Below, piece after piece: positions 10,691 to 51,402 of a stretch of DNA of 64,000 bases; the first letter of the stretch is position 1; every line of letters begins with the position of its first letter. Position numbers and translations under genes: made by a program. The DNA comes from Mytilisepta virgata. Taxonomy: Eukaryota; Mollusca; Bivalvia; Mytilida; Mytilidae. A model generated the notes under the pieces. The model ran no database searches. It saw only the letters and a program-made list of their open reading frames with translations, and was not told the DNA's origin. Location: contig CM051521.1 of assembly GCA_028015205.1 (NCBI GenBank), positions 123,388,614 to 123,452,613 of the forward strand, given 5' to 3'.

Positions 10691-11513
10691 CCATCACTTG
10701 CATGCGTGCAAACCATGTCCGGGTACTTCCGGTTCCTGCCACGTGACTCCTGGTTCCGGTGATGTCACTTCATGTGACGTTCTTTCCGGTTGACGTCACT
10801 TGCGGGTGATCCACCTCAAATGCAACTTTGGCTGTCCCCATATACTACTAATAACACAGCGTCTTAAAAAAACAAATTTATTATGAAAAAAAATCAACGT
10901 CGTTGGAGATCATGACAACCATAATTTTGCCACAGTATACAGGAAAAAGAAGGTCATGTCGACAAAACTTTAATTTTTTAAAGATTTATTTCTTTACTTT
11001 CAAATCCACCAAACAACATTGAAAGTAATATTTTGGACAGGGGCAGAGATCTTTATAGGTATATCAAATCACATTTACAAGTTGTTTTTATTCCGACAAG
11101 ACACGTTCTCTCCGATAACTAGCATTACCAAAAACATGGTTGACTTTGTCATCTGGTATTGAATCAGCAAAAAATAATACAACCTGATGGTTTATCGCAT
11201 CGGATACATATGTACATAGACCAATTGGTCACGCATTGCCAATACAAACATGTCATTGTATGTTAAAAGAAAAAATATACTATTAACCATTACAAAAGGG
11301 ATAAAAGGTTTTATTAAATGAAATTTTACCTTTATCACATTTAAACACAACACCAAAACAATTTAAGTGTGAAATAAATAAAAGAATAAAAGTATTATTT
11401 TGTTAAAGTCTATCACGAAAAGCGCCCACGAACCACGCATACCAATAACTTGGCCTAATTTCGGGTTTTCAATTCAATCCTCAAACCAATTGACCCGTTG
11501 ATCACTTACGAAC
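10691..11513. other. Region upstream of the LPMO gene
   Basis: The first 120 bp repeat CACGTGAC/GACGTCAC/TTCCGGT words that resemble the preceding fold-back element and may be its edge. The rest is AT-rich and presumably includes the LPMO promoter. No TATA box or start site can be chosen with confidence. Confidence 0.35.
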
Positions 11514-11648
11514 ATGAAGGTTTTTTTTCTGTGGACAGCTGTGATTATATCAATAGTGAGTGGACATGGATTTTTAGAGGACCCCCCTTATAGAGCGTAT
11601 TATGCAGGATACGACACTCCACAAGGGATGAACTGTGGTGGAATTTCC
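11514..11648 (+). CDS. LPMO exon 1 (signal peptide and His brace residue 1)
   Basis: 45 codons from ATG to a phase-0 donor TTTCC|GTAAGT. It encodes the signal peptide and the mature N terminus HGFLEDPPYRA through NCGGIS. The chosen ATG is the only one that gives a signal peptide ending directly before the histidine. Confidence 0.9.
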
Positions 11649-14296
11649 GTAAGTTTACTCTCTGGGCATATCACTGTAATTGTATTGGATTATTTTTTAA
11701 TGGTAGAAAGAGTAAAGTGGTAAAACTACAATCTACAACTGTATATGTTGAAAGTCTGAGATTTCATTGTTATTTGTATATCCAGTTATATCATTGTTGT
11801 AGGTCTAAGATATCACTTTTATTTGTATATCCTGGCATATCATTGTTGTAGGTCTAAGATATCACTGTTATTTATATATCCTGGCATATCATTGTTGTAG
11901 GTCTAAGATATCACTGTTATTTGTATATCAGGGAATATCATTGTTGTAGGTCTTGGATATCACTGTTATTTGTGTATCCAGGCATATCATTGTTGTAGGT
12001 CTAAGATATCATTGTTATTTATATATCCTGGCAGATCATTGCTGTAGGTCTTGGATATCATTGTTATTTGTATATCCTGGCATATCATTGTTGTAGGTCT
12101 TGGATATCATTGTTATTTATATATCCTGGAATATCATTGTTGTAGGTCTAAGATATCACTGTTATTTATATATCCTGGCATATCATTGTTGTAGGTCTAA
12201 GATATCACTGTTATTTATATATCCTGGCATATCATTGTTGTAGGTCTAAGATATCACTGTTATTTGTATATCCTGGCAGATCATTGTTGTAGGTCTAATA
12301 TATCACTGTAATTTGTATATCAGGGAATATCATTTTTGTAGGTTTAAGTTATCACTATAATTTGTTTTATCCAGTTATATTATTGTTGTAGATCTAAGAT
12401 ATCACTGTTATTTGTATATCATGGCATATAATTGTTGTAGGTCTAAGATATCACTGTTATTTGTATATCCTGGCATATAATTGTTGGTCTAATATATCAC
12501 TGTTATTTGTATATCAGGGTATATCATTGTCAGTGTAGGTACAATATACCACTGTAATTTGTATACATGTATCAGGGAATATCATTGTTGTAGGTCTAAG
12601 ATATCACTGCAATTTGCATCTCCGGGAATATCTTTGTTTTAAGTCTGAGATAACACTGTAATTTATAGTAATGGGCATATCATTTTTGTAATTATGAGAT
12701 ATCCTTTTAAAACTTATGAATATGCAATTAATGTCATTACCTGGAAGTTACTTGCTTTGATATAAGTTGACCATATTTTATAGAAATAAAAGTAGATATA
12801 GTCATACAACACAAATGTGTTTAATGTGGGTTTAACTTAACATTGTTCTGGTTTAACCATTTAGGTCATTTTGGAAATTTTTTGTTCAATATTTTGGATT
12901 GTTGTTTTGATTTTCAATATGTTAGGCCTTGACCATAACTGATGAGTCGTAATGGACGAAATGTGCATCACAATTGGTATCAAAGAATTCATTAATTGCA
13001 ACTGGTTAACGACTTTTTTCGTATCCGTATCTGACACCAATGTATTGGAATAGTATTTTTCGACGAATCATCCTATTTATGGTGGTAAGATGTTTTTCAG
13101 AACCAATGGGACAAATATGGCGGCGTCTGTGGAGTATGTGGCGATGATTACGGGGGTATACAACACAATATGGCAGGAGGCAAGTTCGCACGTGGTGAGG
13201 TTACAGCGGCATATACAGAAGGTCAAAACATCGACGTAAAGGTCAAAATCACGGCTAACCATCTTGGAGTTTTCAATTTTAGTTTGTGTGTCAATAACGA
13301 TTTCAGCAAGAAAATAACAGAGGAGTGCCTTGCACAGCACCCACTAACCATAACTGACACAGAAACAGGATTTGTTGGTCTACAGTGGCCACTTCCTGGT
13401 GACGTCAGTCACAAAACTCTCAGTTTGAAGCTACCAGAAGATGTACAATGTTCGCAGTGTGTACTTCGATGGTACTGGAAAGGAGGTATGCATGTTTAAA
13501 CAATACATTCTTACTTTGAATCGGTTTAAATATATATTTGTATAGCATTTCAAGCAAAGTTGATCTTCCCTGGAATTTACTTCAAATTTAAGATCTGCTT
13601 GATTCAATTGCTGACAATGTTTTAAATGTCCGTTTTGGTCACGAACAATGTAGATAAATCCAGATTTGAATTTCTTTAAACCGGAAGTGATTTTCTAATG
13701 TCGTCTTGGATAATTCAGAATATAACAGCAATTACAGCTCTGTTAACTTGCTTGTATTATTGGATGAAGTTTTCTTATCTACATTAACACTACATCGTTA
13801 TGTCTTAAAAATTGGTCAGAAGCTAAAATAATGTCGAGACGCACCCGTAGTTGTGACTTCATTGATACAGACTGTTTTCGTACTTTTATTTGTTTGCGAA
13901 AAATGTGTTTAAATCTATAGAACAAAGAATCATTTTTTTATTTCCATTCAAGGTAACAACTGGGGACGAGATCCTGTCACAGGTATAGGGTGTAAAGGGT
14001 GTGCAGAGAAACAAGAATGTTTTGTAAACTGTGCTGACGTCGAAATTTTGGGTACGGGGAAACCAGAACCTACAACGAAAGCTACCAGGAAACCAGTTAG
14101 TACAACCAAAGCAACTACTACTCCTAGTGTGAAGGATGATATCGGTTGCCATGACAACATGGTCGCTACATCAGATAATGGTAAACAATGTACGGCAAAA
14201 GACACACGTGAACAGGACGTGGTTGAGTTTTGTCAGAACATATGTTCCAGATCCACTTTCTGTCCCCGCTCCCACTGCGTCTGTACAGCCGAGTAA
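11514..14296 (+). CDS. Secreted AA15-type lytic polysaccharide monooxygenase
   Basis: Exons 11514-11648, 13101-13485 and 13953-14296 join in frame to 287 codons plus TAA. The signal peptide (residues 1-17, MKVFFLWTAVIISIVSG) would leave His18 as the new N terminus (HGFLEDPP), as a copper histidine brace requires. The second histidine is His99 in ITANHLG. Cysteines are plentiful (CGVCGDDYGG; CSQC; GCKGCAEKQECFVNCADV), and the final Phe/Asn-Cys-Ala-Asp block is the AA15 C-terminal signature with the axial aromatic. A Thr/Pro/Lys-rich linker (about residues 195-217) then leads to a C-terminal Cys-rich tail with six cysteines. Family role: copper-dependent oxidative cleavage of chitin or cellulose outside the cell. 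Substrate here is inferred, not shown. AATAAA lies near 14419. Confidence 0.88.
11660..12700 (+). repeat. 49-bp minisatellite in LPMO intron 1
   Basis: About 19 units with period 49 (starts at 11799 and 11848 are exactly 49 apart), built around GTAGGTCTAAGATATCACTG and TGTATATCCTGGCATATC. A related single sequence CTGGGCATATCACTGTAATT sits 17 bp after the exon 1 donor, so the array may have been seeded from the start of the intron. Unlike the phospho-lyase arrays it does not include exon sequence. Confidence 0.85.
12855..12995 (+). ncRNA. Hammerhead-ribozyme-like motif in interspersed repeat, copy 1
   Basis: The catalytic core words are all present: CTGATGA at 12939-12945, stem II GTC/GAC (12946-12948 with 12955-12957), and GAAA at 12958-12961. 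Stem III would be three pairs (12961-12963 with 12966-12968) closed by a two-base loop, and the cleavage triplet is ATC ending at 12969. The very short stem III matches hammerheads known in Penelope-like and related repeats of bivalves. Stem I (TTGA.CCA with TGG..TCAA) is imperfect, so activity is uncertain. The preceding ~85 bp are shared with the copy at 39.7 kb. Confidence 0.6.
13101..13485 (+). CDS. LPMO exon 2 (catalytic core, His99)
   Basis: 385 bp after TGTTTTTCAG. It carries KYGGVCGVCGDD, the ANHLG copper-binding histidine, and QWPLPGDVSH and CSQCVLRWYWK near its end; the donor is GGAG|GTATGC, phase 1. Confidence 0.9.
13953..14296 (+). CDS. LPMO exon 3 (core end, linker, Cys-rich tail)
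   Basis: 344 bp after CCATTCAAG. It completes the core (NNWGRDP, GCKGC, CFVNCADVEI), then a linker with repeated KPxxTTKAT-like units, then the tail with GCHDN, QCTAKD, FCQNIC and CPRSHCVC. The tail pattern is consistent with a small disulphide domain; I do not recognise it as a named carbohydrate-binding module. Confidence 0.85.
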
Positions 14297-15419
14297 CAGG
14301 ACAAGAAACCTGAGTTCCGAGACTTGTTATGAAGTTATTAAAACGATTCAAATGATTCATGATAATGTCTACAATTTCCTGCTTTTGAGTACATTTTTTT
14401 ATGATGCAAGAAAGACAATAAATTTTTAAAATGTATCAAAAATATTCTGCATGTTGTATTTTTCTAAACATGGAAGGCTTAAACTGAATGAAGGTAATAC
14501 TTTTCTTTTTCGCCATATACCTATTAAAGTTTTGAGGGATGTTACTACCTTCTCTGTATCTATATAGACCGCCGGTTCATTCAGAATGGATTTCTGGGAA
14601 TTTAGAAATCAAGTTCAACAGTTCTTTTTGAAGTTTGTAAGAGTATGGCTGATGTAACGCTTTTATCCTACATTGCTTTGTTATAGAAATCGTTTTGAAA
14701 ATAACACTGCCGGTATTCTCCGAAATATTTTAATGGGACAGATATTGCTATCAAGAAGTAGCATCTATATCTTTATTCATATAGACTTACTATCGGTAGG
14801 GGCTGTATATTGCGTCATTAATAATCGAAATAGAATGCTTCTTATCATTATATAATAGGCATATGCAAACAATAAACTTTACATGTTTCACACGCCTCTC
14901 TTACTGATACGTGTTTAAGTATCGTTTCACATCTCATCAGATTTTAATTTGCTAAATTTGGCTGTCTGTCATTCAGTAAGTGGCGCAAGGCTTCGTCTTG
15001 CACCAAGAAGAAACGCCGGTAGGCTTGTTCTCACATCTGAATGAACAGTGGAAATTTTGATTTCATTTAGAATGCGTCCGAGATACTAACTATTACCCCG
15101 ATATATTCCTCGAATATATGATTGTTTTATTATGCCGAAAGACAATTTACCGGCCAATAGGTTCCATTGCAATTCACCGGTCGTTATTGAAATAGACAAA
15201 ATTGTTGTCTTGATCTTCATATAGAAAAATAATAGTGTTATGTATAAGCCCAATTTGCAAAATTTGAGATACAATGTTTCAAAATTAAAATTTTTTTTAC
15301 TGGCTTGTGGCAGGCAGACATAGAGATGTTAAACGTCGGTACAAGACAGATAATAAATAATCCAAGGGTTGTCTTTCTTTAACTGGACATGTCCTGCAAG
15401 TTCATTATTAAGAGAAAGA
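14297..15419. other. LPMO 3' flank and spacer
   Basis: The first ~130 bp are the LPMO 3' untranslated region with an AATAAA near 14419. Beyond that there is no recognised gene or clear repeat. Confidence 0.4.
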
Positions 15420-15771
15420 TGGATGGATGAATTATTGTTTAACGTCCATTGGCAACCAGGTGCATATCAGGACGAGAATATGTTGATATGATAATGAATA
15501 TGATCTCTGTTTTGTACTAGACCGACACGCTAAGTCGGGTTTTAATGTGCTAGCTCACGAGGTAATTGTCCGCAGGAAGATATATCACCTCACTCGGACA
15601 CATTATACTTACTCCGAGCCGACCAGTCTTTGCTCTTGCTCCTAGATGCCGCGTGCTTGGCGGAGAAGCAGCAAATACCAATTTTAATGTCTTTGGTTTG
15701 ACCCGGCCGGGGATCGAACCCGCGACCTTCCGCCCCGGGGAAGCACGCTACCACGAGACCACCGAGGCGGT
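15420..15771 (-). repeat. tRNA-derived SINE, second family
   Basis: On the minus strand the head is CCTCGGTGGTCTCGTGGTAG (A box), then GGTCGCGGGTTCGATCCCCG (B box). A body of ~250 bp follows and ends with AATGGACGTTAAACAATAAT. It is GC-rich in the head and clearly tRNA-like. It differs in body from the SINEs at 7.2, 56.3 and 63.2 kb. Confidence 0.8.
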
Positions 15772-16410
15772 CTTAAGAGAAAAAAAATACGAATAAATCT
15801 AAATAGGTTAATTAAGACGTTACTGAGAAAAAGAAGTGGCTGTGAGCCATTTGAACTTGTTAGTTAAATATCTTTGAATATTAACAAAAATATATAAAAT
15901 TACAGAAATGTAAAAAAAAACAAAAAAAAAAAACAGAATGTTCTTCACAGATCTCAAAAGTACTTAACTTGTAATTAAATGAGTTGGCAAATAGTTAATT
16001 GCAATCCTCAAATGATAATGATCACTTCGGCACTTCAACAAAACCTATCTTTATGTACTATTTCAAGAACCAGAAATACATTTTCTTACGATATTTAACC
16101 GTTATGAAAGTGCCAGATTTTTAATGACTTTGAAACGAAAAATTAATTTCTTCGGATTAAATTATTTTCTTTGCTATTTGCTTCAAGTTATTGTGTATAA
16201 ATATCTTAAATAGGTAAAAACAAAAAGAAACAGATAAATATTGAAATACTTGAAATTGAGGGAGCTGGATAAAGCCGGATAAAAATCCCGCCTTGTTTTG
16301 TCTATTTAGACACGCCCACTTATTGTGGAATTATATTAAGAGCAGCGGTGACCTTTTTCACTGGCAGTCAAGTGCTTCGGAATCAGCATCATCAGCTAGC
16401 AGTCGACGGA

Positions 16411-47303
<30,893 letters not shown>

Positions 47304-48004
47304 CAGACTTTTTTTGTTCTTGTGTTAGCAATAGAGTACATTTGTTATATGCAATGAATACATTTATTACTGAGTATATATTTTATGGCTGAGATTTAAA
47401 TAATTTGATTTTTGGGTAATTAAGTTGCTCTGTATTAGCAATAGAGTAAATTCTCTGTAAGCCACATTCCAGATCTATTGAATTGTAATTTCTTTGTTGG
47501 TATCCAATAATTCTGTTTGTTATGTATGTTGTAGTTTTCATGTTATTGGCTGTATTTAATTTTAAATGTCTTTCAATTATTTACCAAAGATAACTTATTC
47601 TACAAAATTCTACAAAACGAGATGTTATCAGTACTGTACTGCTGACACTAGTTATCTTTTCCTGATATTTGAAATTGATTTAGATTATCCATTTATCTTC
47701 AAGATAACAAGTATTAGCAGTACTATTGAGATGTAGGCAAATGAATTTACTTTAAAGATGGTCTTAACTTTAGTTTTGCATTTTTATTAGTATTTTAGGA
47801 TATTTTTTAATTGCTTAAATGGAAAAATGTTTAGTCTTAAATTTTAATGGTGATTGGATATTTTAATGTTATTTTTACATATATATATATATATATATAT
47901 ATATAGTCAAGATTTAAACTGCCAAGCATGTGACTAGTCATATTGTCAAGTTCTAAACTGAACTTTATAACCTTACATACATTTTTTTTTTCCGTTATTT
48001 AGTA
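47304..48004 (+). other. Phospho-lyase 3' untranslated region / flank
   Basis: AT-rich sequence with a TA dinucleotide run at about 47880-47906. No clear AATAAA was chosen as the polyadenylation signal; one candidate further out is at about 50165. Confidence 0.4.
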
Positions 48005-48790
48005 ACTCCTGGCTATAAAGTCATGTGAGCTATTGCCATCACTATGCACCCATTGTCATTCCATGTCTGGCATAAAATTCCTAAAAATCCTCCTATGAAA
48101 CCAATGGGCCAGTTGGACCAAACTCTGGTGGAAGGGTCCTTGGGTGGCCCCCTTCCAAAACTCTGTCCGGCATACCCAACTTCCAATTTTCATGGCTGCT
48201 TTTACTAAAAATATAAAAAAGGGGGATGAATTCAAAAATCTCTCTCTATGAAACTGCATGGCCAATTGGAACCAGACTTGGCAGCAGTTGTCCTTAGATG
48301 GACCTCTTTCAGAATTATGTCCAATGACCAGGACTGTGAACCAAGATGGCTGCCACATCCGACCTTAGTTTAACATATGAAACTATGGGAAAATTCTTTT
48401 AAAAATAATCTTGTCTGAAACCACCTAGGCAATTTGAACCACACTTAACAGCAATGGCCCTTGGATGGTCTTCTTTCAGAATTGTGTACGATGACCAGGA
48501 CTGTGAACCAAGATGGGTGCCATGCCCAAACTTAGTTTAATATAGGACCCTATGGGAAAATTTATTTAAAAATATTCTTGTCTGAAAGCACTGAGCCAAT
48601 TAGAACTATACTTGGTAGCAATGGTCCTTAGATGGTTCTCTTTCAGAATTTTGTCAAGATGTCCAGTTTAACATAGGACCCAATCGAAAAACCAGCCAAA
48701 TTGACTGCTACATTTAAATTTTTAGTCCTGCTCAAGGTGAACAAGTTAAATCCAGGTGAGCGATACAGGCTCTTGAGAGCCTCTAGTTAT
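48005..48790 (+). repeat. Interspersed element, AGCTCACCTGG family, copy D (5' decayed)
   Basis: Contains the units ACCAAGATGGCTGCCACATC, TTAGTTTAACATA, ATCTTGTCTGAAACCACCTA and CCTTAGATGG as in the 37-39 kb array. It ends with the family 3' end CAGGTGAGCGATACAGGCTC and TTGAGAGCCTCTAGTTA. Confidence 0.75.
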
Positions 48791-49094
48791 AAATGTTTTC
48801 AGTTTTATTTGAATATTATTATTTAGAGTATTCGTTTGAATCATGTTACTTAAGTTTAAGCCAACAAGCTTCTGCTGTATTTAAACAGGAAGTTATGTAG
48901 TTGGGTTAAAAACTATTTATGACTGTTGGGTGACAAAAAAAGTTAAGTAAATTTTCTTATCTAAAAAAGATTTTAACAAACTATTTACTACTTATACAGG
49001 AGTATTATACTTACTCAATGTCTTTATTTACTTAAAACAGAATTTTAGTTTTTACTGTGTACTTAAAAATTAAATCCCATAATATATAATTCAA

Positions 49095-49228
49095 TTCTAG
49101 TTTATCGTTCCAATAACCGTAGAAAAAAAACGGCGGTAATTCCCACGTAGAAATTTAATCACCGGGAAGTGGTTAAAAATATTATGTATCTTTATCACAC
49201 CGATTAAACACGTCAAGAATAGGAGAAA
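49095..49228 (-). repeat. Inverted partner of the 34.45 kb repeat
   Basis: TTTATCGTTCCAATAACCGT, GGCGGTAATTCCCACGTAG, AATCACCGGGAAGTGGTTAA and CACACCGATTAAACACGTCA are the complement of blocks at 34445-34585. The two copies face each other across about 14.6 kb, with exons 7-11 between them. Confidence 0.7.
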
Positions 49229-50687
49229 ATGTGTTATTCACCTTTAATGCATGTGAAAAAATTATTAAAAATTAAATGCCATAATAATATAATTTCATTT
49301 ACCTACAATGTTATTCACCTTTAATGCATCTGAAAAAAAATTATTGAAAATTAAATCCCATAATATTCACCTTTCCATGCATCTGAAAAAAATTATAAAA
49401 AATCCCATAATATATAATTCATTGACATAAATATTTACAATTTAAAAAAAAGTACCTCTGAATGTTTTATAGACTGGTTCAAGACTTTTTACACTTGTTG
49501 GCATTAATGCAATTTGTAATGCATTTAATGGGTTGTTTATATATTTAATCTGTTGGTAGAGTCTTGTAAAAATATTGTAATGTATGTTTTTTTTATGGAA
49601 GAATTTATTGTACATTACAAGTTAATATTTCATTATAGGATCAGGATAATTTTAATAAGATGGAGTTCACTGGCAAAAAAGGAGGTCCGGACTATAAAGT
49701 TCAAGGAAAATGTCAATTCCTGGATTGAAAATTATCCAGTTTCATCAATTACCATTTTTTTAAAAGTCTGATATAAGATTTGCACAGACCCTTGATTGCC
49801 ACCTCAGAATTTGCATGTTTTATATTAACATGACATAATCATTATGTCTGTATCCAGAATATACTGTCTTGCCACTTACTATAAATAGTTTCTTCAAGAA
49901 GATTATGACAGTATTTGTTTATTCATTTCTTTATTTATGGATGATTACCGACAGCCAAAGGCTAATAGCAGCTCTCTAGTATTATTTAATTTTTGAGTCA
50001 TATTGTTAACTTACCCCTTGAAGCTATGTCAGTCATTATCACATGTGTGACATGATGTGACATTAAGCAAAGAATTCCATTCAAAGTTGTGCAAAAGGTA
50101 CTGCCTTAAACTTGCAGGTTGCTTGTGAGATTTTTGTCACAGTGATTTTTAAATGAAGAACAGCAATAAAGGCATATATTTGTTTAAATGTTTTTACACA
50201 AATGTGGTCATTTTGGAGCTTCCAAAGAAAATTACAGGGATAAATCTTGCCCTAATTTATATGTGTTATAAAACCTCTACATTTTAGTTTGTTGTACATA
50301 AATTATAGTATGAAGTATTAACTGGTGTTTTTTTACAGTATTAACTGTTTTACATTGCCTGAGTCATTATATGTAAAAAAATCTGAATCATATAAAGTTA
50401 ATCTATGTTATAACATCTTCTAAAAGATTCTTTTCCTTTTCTGGTGTGATATTATAACAAGTCTTTAGAATTTGTCTTTCATTTCACTGATGTATGTAAA
50501 TCTTTCTAGAGATAAATTAACTTTGTATGACTCAGCATGTTTTATGACATAACAGCTTTATTGTTTTAGATCCTCATTGACATGTTATATCATTATAATA
50601 AACCTGAGAAATTTTGTTTTCCTATTTTATTTACTGCACTTTTATCTTATGATTACTAATATACAGATCTTGACTGTTGAATTAATT
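49229..50687. other. Spacer between two genes
   Basis: Contains a ~90-bp degenerate tandem repeat near 49245-49430 (AAATCCCATAATATATAATTC, TTCACCTTTAATGCATCTGA). Otherwise AT-rich with nothing coding recognised. Confidence 0.35.
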
Positions 50688-50735
50688 GATGCACAAGATG
50701 TGCACATTTTTACGACTCATCAGTTGAAAATTACT
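50688..50735 (-). pseudogene. Deleted hammerhead-like motif, copy 3
   Basis: The minus strand reads CTGATGAGTCGTA directly followed by AAAATGTGCACATCTTGTGC and ATC. The second strand of stem II and part of the GAAA box are missing compared with the 39.8 kb copy, so this copy cannot form the catalytic core. Confidence 0.6.
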
Positions 50736-51016
50736 CTTTGGTTAGTAGCAAATCTGATGGACAAATCTGTATTGTAAGTTCATACTAGGTACATAATACT
50801 AATTTCCTATGTGAATTCTCACATGTTTTGACATCTTTGAGGAAATGAACAATCTCCTATTTTGTTTGTGTCGATTGATGCCAGATCATCTGGCCCATTC
50901 CATCCATAAAAAGAAATAAGAAATTTGTCTTTTGTTTCTTGTGTGTTTAATAAGTTACCAAAATAATATAATAAACAATGATACAGATGGGATGAGAACA
51001 AATAATCAGGCAGACA

Positions 51017-51402
51017 TTATCTAACATTAAACCTATTCTGTCTGCTATAGTTCACTCCTTTGTGAATATTGTTATGTCTTTGGTGCCTGTATAATATTTT
51101 TGAAGCATGGCAACACTTTACAAAAGAATGTCTGTGTTTCAGTATACATTTATATTCCATCACAGTAGAACTGTTTGATGGAGGCTCCAGTCCCAACTGT
51201 TCTAAGATTAATTTATTCTGTATATGATTTTTGACAGTACGGATATATGGTTTGGCACTACAGCTGTTTTGTTCTTTGGAGACAGCTTTTCCTAGGTTGC
51301 AACAAATTTCTTGCTGTACCTTTAAATCTGAAAATAGACATAATTGTTTAGTAGCAACATACCTTACATTCAGTGTGGTGTTTTTCAGTGTTCCACTGAG
51401 GC
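51017..51402 (-). CDS. Possible exon 3 of the secreted peptide gene
   Basis: After TATTAACAG the frame continues GLSGTLKNTTLNVRYVATKQ and stays open for 128 codons to TAA, long for this AT-rich DNA. It contains CC and KCC pairs and several dibasic sites, but no family is recognised. It joins exon 2 in frame. Two good internal donors (AAT|GTAAGG and AAG|GTATGT) exist near its start, so it could instead be mostly untranslated. Confidence 0.3.

Noticed and set aside
15690..15771. Functional tRNA gene on the minus strand
   Set aside because: The head is tRNA-like but the 3' side continues into a SINE body ending AACAATAAT, with no acceptor-stem partner.
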